Source of the DNA: Pseudomonas capeferrum
GTDB taxonomy: Bacteria > Pseudomonadota > Gammaproteobacteria > Pseudomonadales > Pseudomonadaceae
Length of the DNA stretch: 64,000 nucleotides
Direction: 5' to 3'
NCBI RefSeq assembly: GCF_013523055.1
Contig: NZ_JAAMQM010000012.1
Location: forward strand, 1-64,000
Position 1 is the stretch's first letter. Every line of letters begins with the position of its first letter. Positions 1 through 9,280 of this stretch are shown one piece after another. Both the position numbers and the translations under genes were made by a program. A model generated the notes under the pieces. That model had not been told where the DNA came from. It saw nothing but the letters and a program-made list of their open reading frames with translations, and made no database searches.

Positions 1-376
1 GCGATTGCCCCGGCCGGATCAGCTGCCACTTTCGTAGGGCCAACCTCAGCGCCGGGCCGGCCGATCAAGGAACGGGCATTCGGGGTTCGATACTAGTAAC
101 TTGGCCTTCGGCTTCTGGAATCTTTTGTGATGCTGATGGCCCTATCGCGGGACAAGCCCGCTCGCCACCCGATGCGCGGCGCAGCGGTTAAATCCCAGTG
201 GCGAGCGGGCTTGTCCCGCGACGAGGCCATCAGCATCACTGACGATTCAAGGCTGAAAGATAACCTCATCACTTGAAGATCGAACGCTTTTCATCACATA
301 ACCGGCGTCAAAACAGATCCGCCTGACGTACCGCAGCGGCACCGGGTAATTCCGATGCGCTGCTGTCCCATCCGGC
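1..376. other. non-coding left edge of the window
   Basis: No convincing gene is seen here. The stretch lies downstream of the leftward cobalamin operon and is dominated by the inverted repeat at 127-239. The short reading frame at 247-519 mostly lies antisense or out of frame within cobJ and is not credible. Whatever gene lies to the left of the window is not visible. Confidence 0.6.
127..239. repeat. REP doublet (REPIN-like inverted repeat)
   Basis: Two 42-base arms, 127-168 and 198-239, are inverted copies of each other with only about two or three mismatches, separated by a 29-base loop. The core GCGGGACAAGCCCGCTCGCC is the kind of palindrome that pseudomonad REP elements carry. It sits just after the cobJ end, so it could act as a 3' stabiliser or as a boundary. 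It is the GACAAGCC variant, whereas the copies at 23.4 and 51.7 kb read GGCAAGCC. Confidence 0.85.
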
Positions 377-2068
377 TCAGGGCTTGTTGCCGTACCAGCG
401 CGGGGTGTAGACCCACTGTCCACCGCCTGCCCGGCCGAAGGTGCAGGTAGTCGAGGAACCGACCAGGACCATGGTGCGCATGTCGACCATGTCCGGCTGC
501 AGCTCACCCAGGGTGACAACCTTCAACGTCTGCCCCGGCCTGCCGATGTCGCGGCCGAGCACTACCGGCGTATGCGCTTCGCGATGGCGACGCACGATAT
601 CCAAGGCTTGCCCGAGCTGCCATGGGCGGGACCGCGAGATGGGGTTGTAGAACGCTAGCACCAGATCGGCCTGGGCGGCCAGGTCCAGACGTTTCTCGAT
701 GATCGACCATGGCTTGAGGTTGTCCGACAGCGACATCACGCAGAAGTCGTGCCCCAGAGGCGCGCCAGCCTGGGCGGCCGTGGCCAGGGAAGCCGAGACG
801 CCGGGCAGGATCTCGAGCTCGACTCGATGCCAGGCAGGATCGGTAGATTCGTGAAGCGCCTCGAGCACGGCGGCGGCCATGGCGAACACGCCTGGATCGC
901 CGGACGAGACCACCACGACCGAGCGGCCCCGCGCCGCAAGCTCGAACGCGTGGCGAGCGCGTTGCATCTCTTCGCGGTTGTCAGTGCAGTGCTGTACCTG
1001 ATCGTCACGGAATGGCCCGGCCATGCGTACGTACGTTTCGTAGCCCAGTATGTCCTCGGCGCGCGCCAGTTCAGCCTTGACCGCAGGCACCATCAGCTCG
1101 GCGGCACCCGGTCCCAGGCCGATGACCGCCAGGCGACCCCGACCCCGGCCGATCCTCGCGGGAACGATCGGTTCAGGGGCGATGGCCATGGCCAGGCCGG
1201 ATTGGGTCCGCACCTCGGCCCCTCCAAGCATGTGGGCAGCCATGTGCTCCAGGCTTGTTGCTTCTGGGGCGAAGCGCAGCGCTACGCCCAGTTCGCGCGC
1301 AGCCTCATGCAAACTCGGCTCTGCCATCTGCGTCTCGCAGGCCAGCAGGCAGGCCAGCGATTGCTGGGCGATGCCGGCGGCATGCAACGCTTCGTGCACG
1401 AGGTCGGCAAGGGCCGGGGCTGCCGCATCGACGGCCACCAGCACGGAACGTGGATAGATCCGCAACTCGTCACGGCTGGACGGGCGTAGTGAGCAGCCCA
1501 CATGAATGGTCCGTTGCGCGGTGTCGCTGGCGGGCAGTTGCGCTGCGTCCAGCCAAGGCGCCGAGCCTTCGATACGTACCATCTCTCCGGCCAGCAGGTC
1601 GGACACGAAGCGCTTGCCCTGCTCAAGATCGTCCAGGGCATATCCCTGGGGCGGATTGAGCAGGCAGGTACCGAAACGCAGTTCGCCGCTGGTAGTGATC
1701 GCGGGCACCACGTCCAGCGCCTCAGCCATCTCGCGAGCCATAAGGTTCACCCCGGCCAGGCCACCGAGCAGCGGCACGACCGCGCTACCGTCTTCGGCGA
1801 CTGCCAGGACCGGCGGCTCGACACCTTTTTCCGTGAGCAGCGGCGCCAGCGTGCGGATGACGATACCTGCCGCGCACAGGGCGATGATCGGGGTGTCCTG
1901 CTGATACAGCGCACGCAGGGTATCGCCAAAGGATTCGTACTGGCGGTCGACCTGTTCGGTTCGTCCTGCCAGGCCATGGATCGACGCCTGCGGGTACAAC
2001 GCCTGGATGCGCCGCGCCGTGGCCAGGCTGCCAGGCCCGAGAACGACGATGGCGGGTGCCTTGCGCAT
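377..2068 (-). CDS. cobJ: precorrin-3B C17-methyltransferase fused to a CbiG-like domain (CobJ)
   Basis: Ring-contracting S-adenosylmethionine-dependent methyltransferase of corrin synthesis. The last 250 or so residues are a tetrapyrrole methylase domain (start motif VIGLGPG, then SSGDPGVF, then GHDFCVMSLSDNLKPW). The first 300 residues resemble CbiG: an N-terminal part with AAGIVIRTLAPLL and GGLAGVN, then a C-terminal CobE/CbiG-like part beginning HVGCS. This CbiG-CobJ fusion is known in pseudomonads. It is the last gene of cobG-cobH-cobI-cobJ and overlaps cobI. Three starts are possible (2083, 2074, 2068); 2068 is chosen because AGGGA lies at a good distance, although 2074 gives an ATGA overlap with the cobI stop. 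Confidence 0.93.
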   Translation of the reverse strand: MRKAPAIVVLGPGSLATARRIQALYPQASIHGLAGRTEQVDRQYESFGDTLRALYQQDTPIIALCAAGIVIRTLAPLLTEKGVEPPVLAVAEDGSAVVPLLGGLAGVNLMAREMAEALDVVPAITTSGELRFGTCLLNPPQGYALDDLEQGKRFVSDLLAGEMVRIEGSAPWLDAAQLPASDTAQRTIHVGCSLRPSSRDELRIYPRSVLVAVDAAAPALADLVHEALHAAGIAQQSLACLLACETQMAEPSLHEAARELGVALRFAPEATSLEHMAAHMLGGAEVRTQSGLAMAIAPEPIVPARIGRGRGRLAVIGLGPGAAELMVPAVKAELARAEDILGYETYVRMAGPFRDDQVQHCTDNREEMQRARHAFELAARGRSVVVVSSGDPGVFAMAAAVLEALHESTDPAWHRVELEILPGVSASLATAAQAGAPLGHDFCVMSLSDNLKPWSIIEKRLDLAAQADLVLAFYNPISRSRPWQLGQALDIVRRHREAHTPVVLGRDIGRPGQTLKVVTLGELQPDMVDMRTMVLVGSSTTCTFGRAGGGQWVYTPRWYGNKP

Positions 2069-2070
2069 GC

Positions 2071-2805
2071 TCATCCCTGCCATTTTTCACCCGGTACGAT
2101 GATCAGCGAGAAATACGGAGAAGACTGTGGATCGACATCGTCCAGCGGCACGATCTTCTGGTTGCCCATGGTCGCCCGCTCCACATAGAGCGCACGCTTG
2201 TCCAGGCCGAGTTCGGTCAGTGCCTGACGAACCTTGGGGAAGTTGCGCCCCAGCTTCATGACCACCGCCGCATCGGCGTCGGCCAGGCGGCGCTTGAGTT
2301 CTTCCGGGGGCAGTACGCCCGACAGCACCGACAGGCTCTGGTTGCGGTAGACCAGCGGCGCGCCGAGGACGGACGCGCCACCGAGCATGGAGCAGACCCC
2401 AGGGATCACTTCGGTCTCGAAGCGCTGGGCCAGGCGATCATGCAGATACATGTACGAACCGTAGAAGAACGGGTCGCCTTCGCAGATCACCGCCACATCG
2501 CGGCCAGCGTCCAGATGGGCCGCGACGCTCAGGCTGGCTTCGTCGTAGAAGTCACTGATCACCTGCTCATAGGACAGCGGTGCCGGAAGCACCTCGGTCG
2601 TCACCGGATAGACCAGCGGCAGCAGGATCTGCTGGCTCTGCAAGTGCGCCTCGATGATGCCAAAGGCGTTGCCACGCTTGCCCTTGGCGACGAAATACGC
2701 CACCACCGGTGCCTCGCGCAGCAGGCGCAGGGCCTTGACCGTGATCAGCTCCGGATCGCCGGGACCCACGCCCAGACCGAACAGACGTCCACGTGGCTGC
2801 ATCAC
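2071..2805 (-). CDS. cobI: precorrin-2 C20-methyltransferase (CobI)
   Basis: Adds the C-20 methyl group to precorrin-2, the step that commits the tetrapyrrole to cobalamin. The 244-residue protein is a single tetrapyrrole methylase domain: the N-terminal [16 protein letters not shown] loop, the cofactor-pocket motif EGDPFFYGS near residue 100, and [10 protein letters not shown], all typical of CobI/CbiL. The start codon overlaps the cobH stop by four bases (2802-2805) and the end overlaps cobJ, so translation is probably coupled. Length is normal for the family. Confidence 0.96.
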   Translation of the reverse strand: MMQPRGRLFGLGVGPGDPELITVKALRLLREAPVVAYFVAKGKRGNAFGIIEAHLQSQQILLPLVYPVTTEVLPAPLSYEQVISDFYDEASLSVAAHLDAGRDVAVICEGDPFFYGSYMYLHDRLAQRFETEVIPGVCSMLGGASVLGAPLVYRNQSLSVLSGVLPPEELKRRLADADAAVVMKLGRNFPKVRQALTELGLDKRALYVERATMGNQKIVPLDDVDPQSSPYFSLIIVPGEKWQG

Positions 2806-3428
2806 TCCACCTCCGTGGCCAGGGCATTCACCGCGGCAGCCGCCATTGCGCTACCACCGAGACGGCCCTGCATGATCACGAAAGGAACACCTCGGCTGTC
2901 GGCGGCCAGCATTGCCTTGGACTCGGCGGCGCCGACGAAGCCGACCGGGAAGCCCAGGATCAAGGCCGGCTTGGGCGCACCGGCGTCGAGCATTTCAAGC
3001 AGGTAGAACAAGGCCGTCGGCGCGTTGCCGATCACCACGACGCTGCCTGCCAGGTGCGCACGCCACAGCTCGAGCGCCACCGCCGAACGGGTATTGCCCG
3101 CCTCGACGGCCAGGCCCGGCACGCTTGGATCACGCAGGGTGCAGATGACCGGATTGTTCGCCGGCAGACGAGCTCGGGTGACCCCTTCGGCCACCATGTG
3201 CGCGTCACACAGGATCGGCGCGCCCTTGGCCAACGCTTCGCGACCGGCAGTCCCGGCACCTGGCGAGAACTGCAGGCCGTCGATGGCATCGACCATGCCG
3301 CAGGCGTGGATCACGCGCACGGCGAGTTTTTCCAGATCGGCGGGGATGCGGTCGAGCCGGGCCTCCTCGCGAATGATGCGGAAGGAATTGCGATAGATCT
3401 CCTGACCATCGCGGATGTAGTCAATCAT
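2802..3428 (-). CDS. cobH: precorrin-8X methylmutase (CobH)
   Basis: Moves the C-11 methyl group to C-12 to give hydrogenobyrinic acid. The 208-residue protein matches the CobH/CbiC family throughout: [14 protein letters not shown] at the N-terminus, RVIHACGM (the conserved histidine of the active site in this family) near residue 43, and [13 protein letters not shown] near the C-terminus. The ATG at 3428 is chosen over an in-frame TTG at 3431 because GGAG lies seven bases upstream. It overlaps the end of cobG by a few bases. Confidence 0.95.
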   Translation of the reverse strand: MIDYIRDGQEIYRNSFRIIREEARLDRIPADLEKLAVRVIHACGMVDAIDGLQFSPGAGTAGREALAKGAPILCDAHMVAEGVTRARLPANNPVICTLRDPSVPGLAVEAGNTRSAVALELWRAHLAGSVVVIGNAPTALFYLLEMLDAGAPKPALILGFPVGFVGAAESKAMLAADSRGVPFVIMQGRLGGSAMAAAAVNALATEVE

Positions 3429-4758
3429 CAAGGTGCTCCGTCGGCAGGTCGAGCATGGCGCCTGCTTCTTTCAAGGTAAGGTCGCGCGCGCGCAGGGCAC
3501 CGAAGCCGGGCTTGCTGGCGTCGCGCAGATACAGGTCGTAGCGGCCCGGGGCGCGGGCCAGCAAGGTCGCCGGGGCGACATGGGCCACGGCGCAGGAACG
3601 TTGGCAGCCACTGAGGTGGACGCTGGCGGGTGCGCCGGGCTGAAGCAGGCTCGACAGGATCAGGGCATCGCCCTTGGTATCGGCCAGCCCCTTGGCGCAG
3701 CCACTGGACCCCGTACAGGCGACCATGCGAGCGAGGGGTTGCTCATGCTCGCAGAGCAAGCCCAGCGCAGTCATCTGTGCCTGCACCGTCATTGCTGATG
3801 CGGGCTCGAGATTGACCAACATCAGGCTCTGCCAAGGAGTGATCCGCAGGCTGCCGTCGCCAGATTCGCGGGCCAGGCGCGCGCCCCCCCTGAGCATCGC
3901 AGGCGTCAGCCGGCCCAGAGGTGGAGCGGCGCCGAGCGCGACACGCCGGGGTTGAAGCTGGGGCAACACGCCCAGCCAGGGGCTGGTGGCCGTGGGACGA
4001 CGATAGGCGAGCACGGCGGCATCGCGGCGCACGTCCAGGCCAAGGCCCTCGATGAAGTGTCCTGGTGGACAGCTTGCCAGCAACTGGCGCATGCGCGATT
4101 GCTCCACGCTGGCCAGGTCGAGGAATCGCTCCAGCACCGCCTGTACGAGGCTCACGCCCTCGGCGGCGCGCACCGCGCCAAGGGCCTGGCTCTGCGCCGG
4201 GCAGCCCGCCAGGCCGAACGCCAGCCAATCCTGCCCGTCCAGGCGCATCACGGACAGCCACAGGTCATGGGGGTGTTCGAGCATGGCCAGATCTTCGCCG
4301 GCATCCAGTTGAACGGCGAACTTGGCCGATAGTTGATGAAAGCGCGGCGTGCCTTCGAGCAGCTCGAGAATCTCCCTGGCCAATGGCCGGGCATCGAAAC
4401 GCATGGCGCGATCAAGGCCGGCAAGCGGGCTGAGCATGAGGTTGCGCACATCATCGCCAGCAGCATCGCGCGGGCCCAGGCCGGCCACGAGCAACCGCTC
4501 GACCAGGGCGCGGTGGTCTGCGCCGATACCGCGGATCTGCAGGTTGCCCCGGTTGGTCGCCTCGATGGTTCCCGAGGCGTGGCGTTCGGCGGCGTCGGCC
4601 ACGGCATCGGCCTGGTCGGCCAGGAGTACGCCGCCAGGCAGCTTGATCCGGCAGATGCCGCCATCGCGCGCGGCGACGATGCGCCACAACCCCGGACAAG
4701 CGGAGGGGCGAGGAGCAATATCAGGGGTGATGGCCTGCTTCAAGACGGTATCCGGCAA
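3421..4758 (-). CDS. cobG: precorrin-3B synthase (CobG)
   Basis: Oxygen-dependent monooxygenase that makes precorrin-3B with its gamma-lactone, the signature enzyme of the aerobic pathway. The 445-residue protein has the nitrite/sulfite reductase ferredoxin-like fold, with cysteines for the Fe4S4 cluster in CTGSSGCAKG and SGCQRSC near residues 345-385. The reading frame begins with TTG at 4758; no ATG precedes the conserved block ACPGLWRIV, so the start is TTG or slightly downstream. First gene of the leftward operon; it diverges from cobL across 100 bases that must hold both promoters. Confidence 0.92.
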   Translation of the reverse strand: MPDTVLKQAITPDIAPRPSACPGLWRIVAARDGGICRIKLPGGVLLADQADAVADAAERHASGTIEATNRGNLQIRGIGADHRALVERLLVAGLGPRDAAGDDVRNLMLSPLAGLDRAMRFDARPLAREILELLEGTPRFHQLSAKFAVQLDAGEDLAMLEHPHDLWLSVMRLDGQDWLAFGLAGCPAQSQALGAVRAAEGVSLVQAVLERFLDLASVEQSRMRQLLASCPPGHFIEGLGLDVRRDAAVLAYRRPTATSPWLGVLPQLQPRRVALGAAPPLGRLTPAMLRGGARLARESGDGSLRITPWQSLMLVNLEPASAMTVQAQMTALGLLCEHEQPLARMVACTGSSGCAKGLADTKGDALILSSLLQPGAPASVHLSGCQRSCAVAHVAPATLLARAPGRYDLYLRDASKPGFGALRARDLTLKEAGAMLDLPTEHLDD

Positions 4759-4858
4759 TCGTGAAAGAGCGCTTCAGTGTAGAAGGCGCGGTATTATGCC
4801 TGCTTTGTCCGACAGCATGAAAAGTCTGCGGTCGAACAGCGGTGAATGAGGAAGTGGC

Positions 4859-6070
4859 ATGGCGCCCTGGCTGACAGTAGTGGGTATCGGTGAAGACGGT
4901 TTCAGCGGCCTGGGCAAACCTGCCCGGCGCGCGCTGCTGGGCGCTGGAAGGATCGTCGGTAGCCCGCGCCAGCTGGCACTGTTACCTCGTTGCATCACAG
5001 GCGAGCGCCTGCCCTGGCCCAGCCCGTTCTCCCTGGCGCCAGTGCTGGCCCTGCGCGGTGAAGCGGTGTGCGTGCTGGCCAGCGGCGACCCGATGTTCTA
5101 CGGCGTCGGCGCCAGCCTGGTGCGGCAGGTGGCCGCCGAGGAAATGCAGGTATTGTCCACGCCGTCCTCCTGCTCGCTGGCCGCCGCGCGCCTGGGCTGG
5201 CCGCTACAGGACGTGCAGGTGGTGTCGCTGGTGGCGCGTCCATCGGCCGCGCTCAATGCTCACCTCTACAGCGGCGTCCATCTGCTGGTGCTGAGCAACG
5301 ATGGCGACAGCCCCGCGCAGATCGCCGCCTTGTTGCGTGAGCGCGGCTTCGGACCCAGCCGGATGCAGGTGTTCGAGCACCTGGGCGGAGCGCAGGAACG
5401 TCGCCTGACGGGTAGCGCCGACGACTGGCCGCATTCCCCGGCGGCCGCGCTGAACCTGGTCGCCATCGAATGCCGCGCTTCAGCGTCCGCGCAGCGCTTG
5501 TCCCCTGTGGTCGGCCTGCCGGACAGCGCCTTTCGTCACGATGGCCAGCTGACCAAGCGCGACGTGCGCGCCATCACCCTCGCGCGCTTGGCGCCACGAC
5601 CGGGCGAGCTGCTCTGGGACGTCGGCGCGGGCTGTGGCTCGATCGGGATCGAGTGGATGCGTGCTCACCCCAGTTGCCGCACGCTGGCGATCGAAGCCGA
5701 CGCGGGCCGCCAGGCGATCATCGAGCACAACCGCGACAACCTGGGTGTTCCTGGCCTGCAGCTGGTGCGTGGCAAGGCCCCGCAAGCCTTGCAGGGGCTG
5801 GAGCGACCCGATGCGATTTTCATCGGTGGCGGCGTGACGCGCGAGGGCATGCTGCAACAGTGCTGGGATCACCTGCTACCGGGTGGGCGGCTGGTCGCCA
5901 ATGCCGTGACCCTGCAAAGTGAACTGGCCCTGATGAACTGGCGCGAGCGCCATGGCGGCGAGCTGACCCGGATTCACGTTGCCCAGGCCCAGCCTTTGGG
6001 AGCCTTCGATACCTGGCGCCAGGCCTTGCCCATCACCCTGCTCGAAGTGATCAAGCCCGCCGATGCGTGA
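4859..6070 (+). CDS. cobL: precorrin-6Y C5,15-methyltransferase, decarboxylating (CobL)
   Basis: Bifunctional enzyme that methylates C-5 and C-15 and removes the C-12 acetate carboxyl. Its 403 residues are two fused domains. An N-terminal tetrapyrrole methylase (CbiE-like, [11 protein letters not shown], then [11 protein letters not shown]) occupies residues 1-200, and a C-terminal Rossmann methyltransferase (CbiT-like, [14 protein letters not shown] near residue 258) follows. Start ATG at 4859 has AGGAAG upstream. First gene of the rightward operon; its end overlaps cbiD by eight bases. Confidence 0.96.
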   Translation: MAPWLTVVGIGEDGFSGLGKPARRALLGAGRIVGSPRQLALLPRCITGERLPWPSPFSLAPVLALRGEAVCVLASGDPMFYGVGASLVRQVAAEEMQVLSTPSSCSLAAARLGWPLQDVQVVSLVARPSAALNAHLYSGVHLLVLSNDGDSPAQIAALLRERGFGPSRMQVFEHLGGAQERRLTGSADDWPHSPAAALNLVAIECRASASAQRLSPVVGLPDSAFRHDGQLTKRDVRAITLARLAPRPGELLWDVGAGCGSIGIEWMRAHPSCRTLAIEADAGRQAIIEHNRDNLGVPGLQLVRGKAPQALQGLERPDAIFIGGGVTREGMLQQCWDHLLPGGRLVANAVTLQSELALMNWRERHGGELTRIHVAQAQPLGAFDTWRQALPITLLEVIKPADA

Positions 6071-7157
6071 AGAAACCCGCGAACAGGCCGCCCCGCTGCG
6101 TAGCGGCCTGACCACCGGCAGCTGCGCCACCGCCACGAGCCTGGCGGCAGCGCGCCTGTTGCTCACTGGCCAATGCGACGATGCCGTGCAGATCATTCTG
6201 CCCAAGGGCAAGCAGGTGCAGATGCGCCTGGAGTTCTGTCGTCTTGACGGCGAGCGCGCCGAGGCCGGTACGCTTAAGGATGCCGGTGACGATCCCGATG
6301 TCACCCATGGCGCCCTGCTCTACAGCCAGGTACGCCTGCTCGAACAGCCCGGTGTCCGTTTTGTCGCAGGCCAGGGCGTGGGTACGGTGACCCGCCCAGG
6401 GTTGGTACTGCCCGTCGGTGAGCCCGCCATCAATCCGGTGCCTCGGCGGATGATCGGCGAACACTTGCAGGCCTTGGCGGACGAATGCGCCTACAACGGT
6501 GGCTTCGAAGTCACGGTCAACGTGCGCGACGGTGAACAGCTGGCGCTCAAGACCATGAACCCGCGTCTGGGCATACTCGGCGGCCTGTCGATCCTGGGTA
6601 CCAGCGGTATCGTCAGGCCGTTCTCCTGCGCCGCCTATATCGCCTCGATCCAGCAGGGCATCGATGTCGCCCATACCAACGGCTATACGCACATCGCCGC
6701 CTGCACCGGCAATGCCAGCGAAGACACCATGCGCCAGGTCTACGGACTGCCGGAAATCGCCCTGATCGAGATGGGCGACTTCGTCGGCGCCGTGCTCAAG
6801 CATCTGCGCAAGGTGCCCGTACCGCGCCTGAGCCTGTGTGGCGGCTTTGGCAAGATCAGCAAGTTGGCTGCCGGGCACATGGACCTGCACAGTCGGCACT
6901 CCAGCATCGACCTGCCACAGCTGGCGGGCTGGGCCGCGGATATCGGCGCCGACCAGGTTCTGCAGAATGCGATCAAGGCAGCCAATACCAGCCAGCAGGC
7001 CCTCGCATTGGCGCATGTTGAAGGTATTGCCTTGGGTGATGCCGTGTGCGCGCATGCGCTGGCTTTCGCCCGTAGCATCGTCCCGGCGCAGGTGCAGGTC
7101 GAAGTCTTCGCCATCGATCGCCAGGGTGGCATCGTGGGTCGGGCAGCCGCGCAATGA
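6063..7157 (+). CDS. cbiD: precorrin-5B / cobalt-precorrin-5B C1-methyltransferase (CbiD)
   Basis: Methylates C-1 of the corrin ring with loss of the two-carbon fragment. The 364-residue protein starts with [19 protein letters not shown], the CbiD signature, and contains [18 protein letters not shown] in the C-terminal half. CbiD belongs to the anaerobic route in enteric bacteria, but in pseudomonads it sits among aerobic cob genes and takes the place of CobF, which is absent from this cluster. It overlaps cobL upstream and cobK downstream. Confidence 0.95.
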   Translation: MREETREQAAPLRSGLTTGSCATATSLAAARLLLTGQCDDAVQIILPKGKQVQMRLEFCRLDGERAEAGTLKDAGDDPDVTHGALLYSQVRLLEQPGVRFVAGQGVGTVTRPGLVLPVGEPAINPVPRRMIGEHLQALADECAYNGGFEVTVNVRDGEQLALKTMNPRLGILGGLSILGTSGIVRPFSCAAYIASIQQGIDVAHTNGYTHIAACTGNASEDTMRQVYGLPEIALIEMGDFVGAVLKHLRKVPVPRLSLCGGFGKISKLAAGHMDLHSRHSSIDLPQLAGWAADIGADQVLQNAIKAANTSQQALALAHVEGIALGDAVCAHALAFARSIVPAQVQVEVFAIDRQGGIVGRAAAQ

Positions 7158-7873
7158 ACGGGCGAATCCTGTTGCTCGGAGGTGTCACCGAGGCGTTGGC
7201 AATCGCACGGCGTCTGGGCCCGGAGCATGTCTACAGCCTCGCCGGGATCGGTCGCGTGCCTCGGGACCTGGCGTGCCAGGTTAGGGTCGGAGGTTATGGG
7301 GGCGCCGAAGGCTTGGCCGAGTACCTGCGTGAGGCGGGTATCGGGCTGTTGATCGACGCTACCCATCCCTACGCGGCACAGATAAGCCGCAATGCCGCTT
7401 CTGCTGCCGCAGCGGTGGGTATCCCCTGCTGGACCCTGCGCCGTCCTGTCTGGCAGGCGCAGCCAGACGACGACTGGCGTGAGATCGAGAATTGGGCCGG
7501 GCTGTTGCAAGCCTTGGCACCCTTCCAACGACCGCTGTTCACTCTGGGTCGTGAACCGTTGCAGCACCTTGACGAGATCCCGGCGCATCAGTTCTGGACC
7601 TTGCGCGCGCTGGAGGCCTGTCCGGGCAATGAGCGTTGTGAAGTGATAGGCGCCCGAGGTCCATTCCTGCTCGAGGACGAGCGCGCATTGTTCGAGCGTG
7701 GCCGGTTCGACGTGCTGGTGAGCAAGAACAGCGGCAGTACGGCTACCGAGCCGAAACTGGTCGTGGCACGCGAACGCGGGGTCCCGGTGCTGGTGCTCAA
7801 GCGGCCGGAGCTGCCGCGGGTGGATCGAGAGTTCGGTTCTGTAGAAGGGCTGTTGGGGGCGCTTGAGATCTAA
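7154..7873 (+). CDS. cobK: precorrin-6A reductase (CobK)
   Basis: NADPH-dependent reduction of precorrin-6A to 6B. The 239-residue protein shows the CobK/CbiJ features: [15 protein letters not shown] at the N-terminus, [13 protein letters not shown] near residue 60, and the C-terminal [13 protein letters not shown] block. The ATGA overlap with the cbiD stop (7154-7157) implies coupling. Last gene of the rightward cob operon; no clear hairpin terminator follows in the next 90 bases. Confidence 0.95.
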   Translation: MNGRILLLGGVTEALAIARRLGPEHVYSLAGIGRVPRDLACQVRVGGYGGAEGLAEYLREAGIGLLIDATHPYAAQISRNAASAAAAVGIPCWTLRRPVWQAQPDDDWREIENWAGLLQALAPFQRPLFTLGREPLQHLDEIPAHQFWTLRALEACPGNERCEVIGARGPFLLEDERALFERGRFDVLVSKNSGSTATEPKLVVARERGVPVLVLKRPELPRVDREFGSVEGLLGALEI

Positions 7874-7961
7874 AGAGTGGTCAGGCAAAGCGCTGATAGA
7901 TGTGCTGCTGTGTAATGGGACGAACCTGCCAGTCAGGAGTGGCATCCAACGGCTTTGCAGC

Positions 7962-7982
7962 GTATATCCCATTGTCATATAC
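7962..7982. promoter_or_regulatory. palindrome upstream of vapBC, probable autoregulatory operator
   Basis: GTATAT at 7962-7967 and ATATAC at 7977-7982 form an inverted repeat with nine bases between, 54 bases before vapB. VapB antitoxins of the AbrB type usually bind such AT-rich palindromes with VapC to repress their own operon. That this is the site is inferred from position and symmetry only. Confidence 0.4.
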
Positions 7983-8035
7983 ATTGTTCAACCTAAACTC
8001 TAGACATACATTATCGCTTCCAAAGGAGGTATTTC

Positions 8036-8266
8036 ATGGAGCAAGGTGCTGTCTTCAAAAGCAACCGTAGCCAGGCCATCCGATTGCCAAAATCCGTTGC
8101 CCTTCCCGATGACATAACACGAGTCGATATTGTGGCGGTCGGTCGTACCCGCATCATTTCGCCTGCTGGCGAGGCGTGGGACAGCTGGTTTGACGGCGAT
8201 AGCGCAAGCTGTGATTTCATGGCGGCCCGAGAGCAGCCTGACGATCAGGAGCGAGAAGGATTCTAA
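8036..8266 (+). CDS. vapB: VapB-type antitoxin
   Basis: Antitoxin of a type II toxin-antitoxin pair, a DNA-binding protein that neutralises the VapC nuclease. The 76-residue protein opens with the SpoVT/AbrB swapped-hairpin pattern (AVFKSNRSQAIRLPKSVALPDD) seen in the enterobacterial-type VapB, and has an acidic tail (DDQEREGF) suited to toxin binding. A strong Shine-Dalgarno, AAAGGAGGTA, precedes the ATG. The stop shares one base with the vapC start (TAATG), so the two are translationally coupled. Confidence 0.92.
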   Translation: MEQGAVFKSNRSQAIRLPKSVALPDDITRVDIVAVGRTRIISPAGEAWDSWFDGDSASCDFMAAREQPDDQEREGF

Positions 8267-8679
8267 TGCTCAGGTACATGCTGGACACGAACATCTGCAT
8301 TTTCACCATCAAAAACAAACCGCAAATCATGCGTGAGGCGTTCAATCGCTATTGTGGCCAGTTGGCAATCAGTAGCGTTACCCTGATGGAACTGATGTTC
8401 GGTGCCGAGAAATCCGCTGCCCCTCAACGCAACCTGGCCATAGTCGAGGGCTTTGCCGTCCGGCTTGAAGTCCTCGACTATGACAGCCAGGCCGCAGTAC
8501 ACAGTGGGCAGCTCCGGGCAGAATTAGGCAGGGCGGGAACACCGATTGGCCCTTATGACCAGATGATCGCCGGGCATGCCCGTGCTCTTGGTCTGGTGCT
8601 TGTGACTCACAATATGCGCGAGTTCGAGCGCGTCCCGGGCCTGCGACTGGAGAACTGGGTTTTGCCGGACCAAGGCTGA
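8266..8679 (+). CDS. vapC: VapC-type PIN-domain ribonuclease toxin
   Basis: Mg2+-dependent PIN-domain endoribonuclease; the best-studied enterobacterial relatives cut initiator tRNA. The 137 residues carry the acidic catalytic set expected: Asp in MLDTNI near residue 7, Glu in TLMELMFG near 42, and Asp in GPYDQMIAGHA near 99, followed by the family-typical VTHNMREFERVPGL. Full length with all visible active-site residues, so probably functional. It lies between the B12 operon and an accessory patch, which fits horizontal acquisition. Confidence 0.94.
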   Translation: MLRYMLDTNICIFTIKNKPQIMREAFNRYCGQLAISSVTLMELMFGAEKSAAPQRNLAIVEGFAVRLEVLDYDSQAAVHSGQLRAELGRAGTPIGPYDQMIAGHARALGLVLVTHNMREFERVPGLRLENWVLPDQG

Positions 8680-8720
8680 CTGCCGAATGTTGGCCGCCAG
8701 CCCAGGCCTCCTGAGTCTAT

Positions 8721-8993
8721 CTATTGATGCTTGTTCATCGTGAGCTCCATGTCATTGACGATCGCATTGGCAAATGCTCTCAGATATTGAGCGGCGCCAG
8801 GTGCTTACTGGTCCCCTTCGATGGCGCCCTCCCGCACCCGGTGGCGAACGCGTCCCAGAAGGATGGGGAGCTGCTCCAGCGCACGATGAAAGGGCACACC
8901 GGCCTGAATGCGAAACAGCTCCTCAGCCGGATCCTGGCTCGTGGAAAATGTTTCAGCGCCAGTGGTAACCAGAGTCTCTGGGTCGTTGAGCAT
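8721..8993 (-). pseudogene. DUF3077-like small protein, interrupted by an in-frame stop
   Basis: The frame opens at 8993 with GAGGAG upstream and encodes a protein with the DUF3077-like core EELFRIQAGVPFHRALEQL. It stops at a TAA at 8807-8805 after 62 residues. The same frame continues past this stop with AAQYLRAFANAIVNDMEL and closes at 8721, restoring a normal length of about 90 residues with the usual helical C-terminus of such proteins. A single nonsense change (or a sequencing error) therefore explains the truncation. The function of the family is unknown. It follows the intact paralogue at 9019-9279 in the same direction. Confidence 0.65.
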
Positions 8994-9018
8994 TTCATCA
9001 CTCCTCGACTTCTTGAGC

Positions 9019-9279
9019 TCACAGCCTGGAAAGCGAATGCTCGATCAGTGCCTGGGCCATTTCGACCGAGTCCATCGCATTGCCCAGCATGTACTTGCCT
9101 GATTCACCGGCATGGCTGCGGCAGTACTCGTCGAGTGTTTCCTCGAGGCCTCTGATCAACTCGCTGGCATAGGCCAGGGCGTCTGGAGGGATCATTTCGG
9201 AGTGGATGGAGAAGTAGGGTGTGGCGATGATTTTCAGAGGATTAACGGAGTGCGGTGGATCAGGGACGATCTTTTTCAT
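9019..9279 (-). CDS. small protein of the DUF3077/DUF6124 type, function unknown
   Basis: 86 residues with a short basic start (MKKIVPDPP), an aromatic patch (PYFSIHSEM) and an amphipathic helical region (PPDALAYASELIRG, then MDSVEMAQALIEHSL). This layout matches the many small pseudomonad proteins called DUF3077 or DUF6124; which of the two applies cannot be settled by eye. The start ATG has AGGAG seven bases upstream, and that Shine-Dalgarno is the target of a predicted loop pairing in the leader at 9281-9417. The stop is close to the start of the disrupted paralogue downstream. No signal peptide or membrane segment. Confidence 0.6.
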   Translation of the reverse strand: MKKIVPDPPHSVNPLKIIATPYFSIHSEMIPPDALAYASELIRGLEETLDEYCRSHAGESGKYMLGNAMDSVEMAQALIEHSLSRL

Positions 9280-9280
9280 G

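Noticed and set aside
4759..4858. Cobalamin riboswitch between the divergent cob operons
   Set aside because: The gap is only 100 bases and no B12-box-like conserved sequence was seen.
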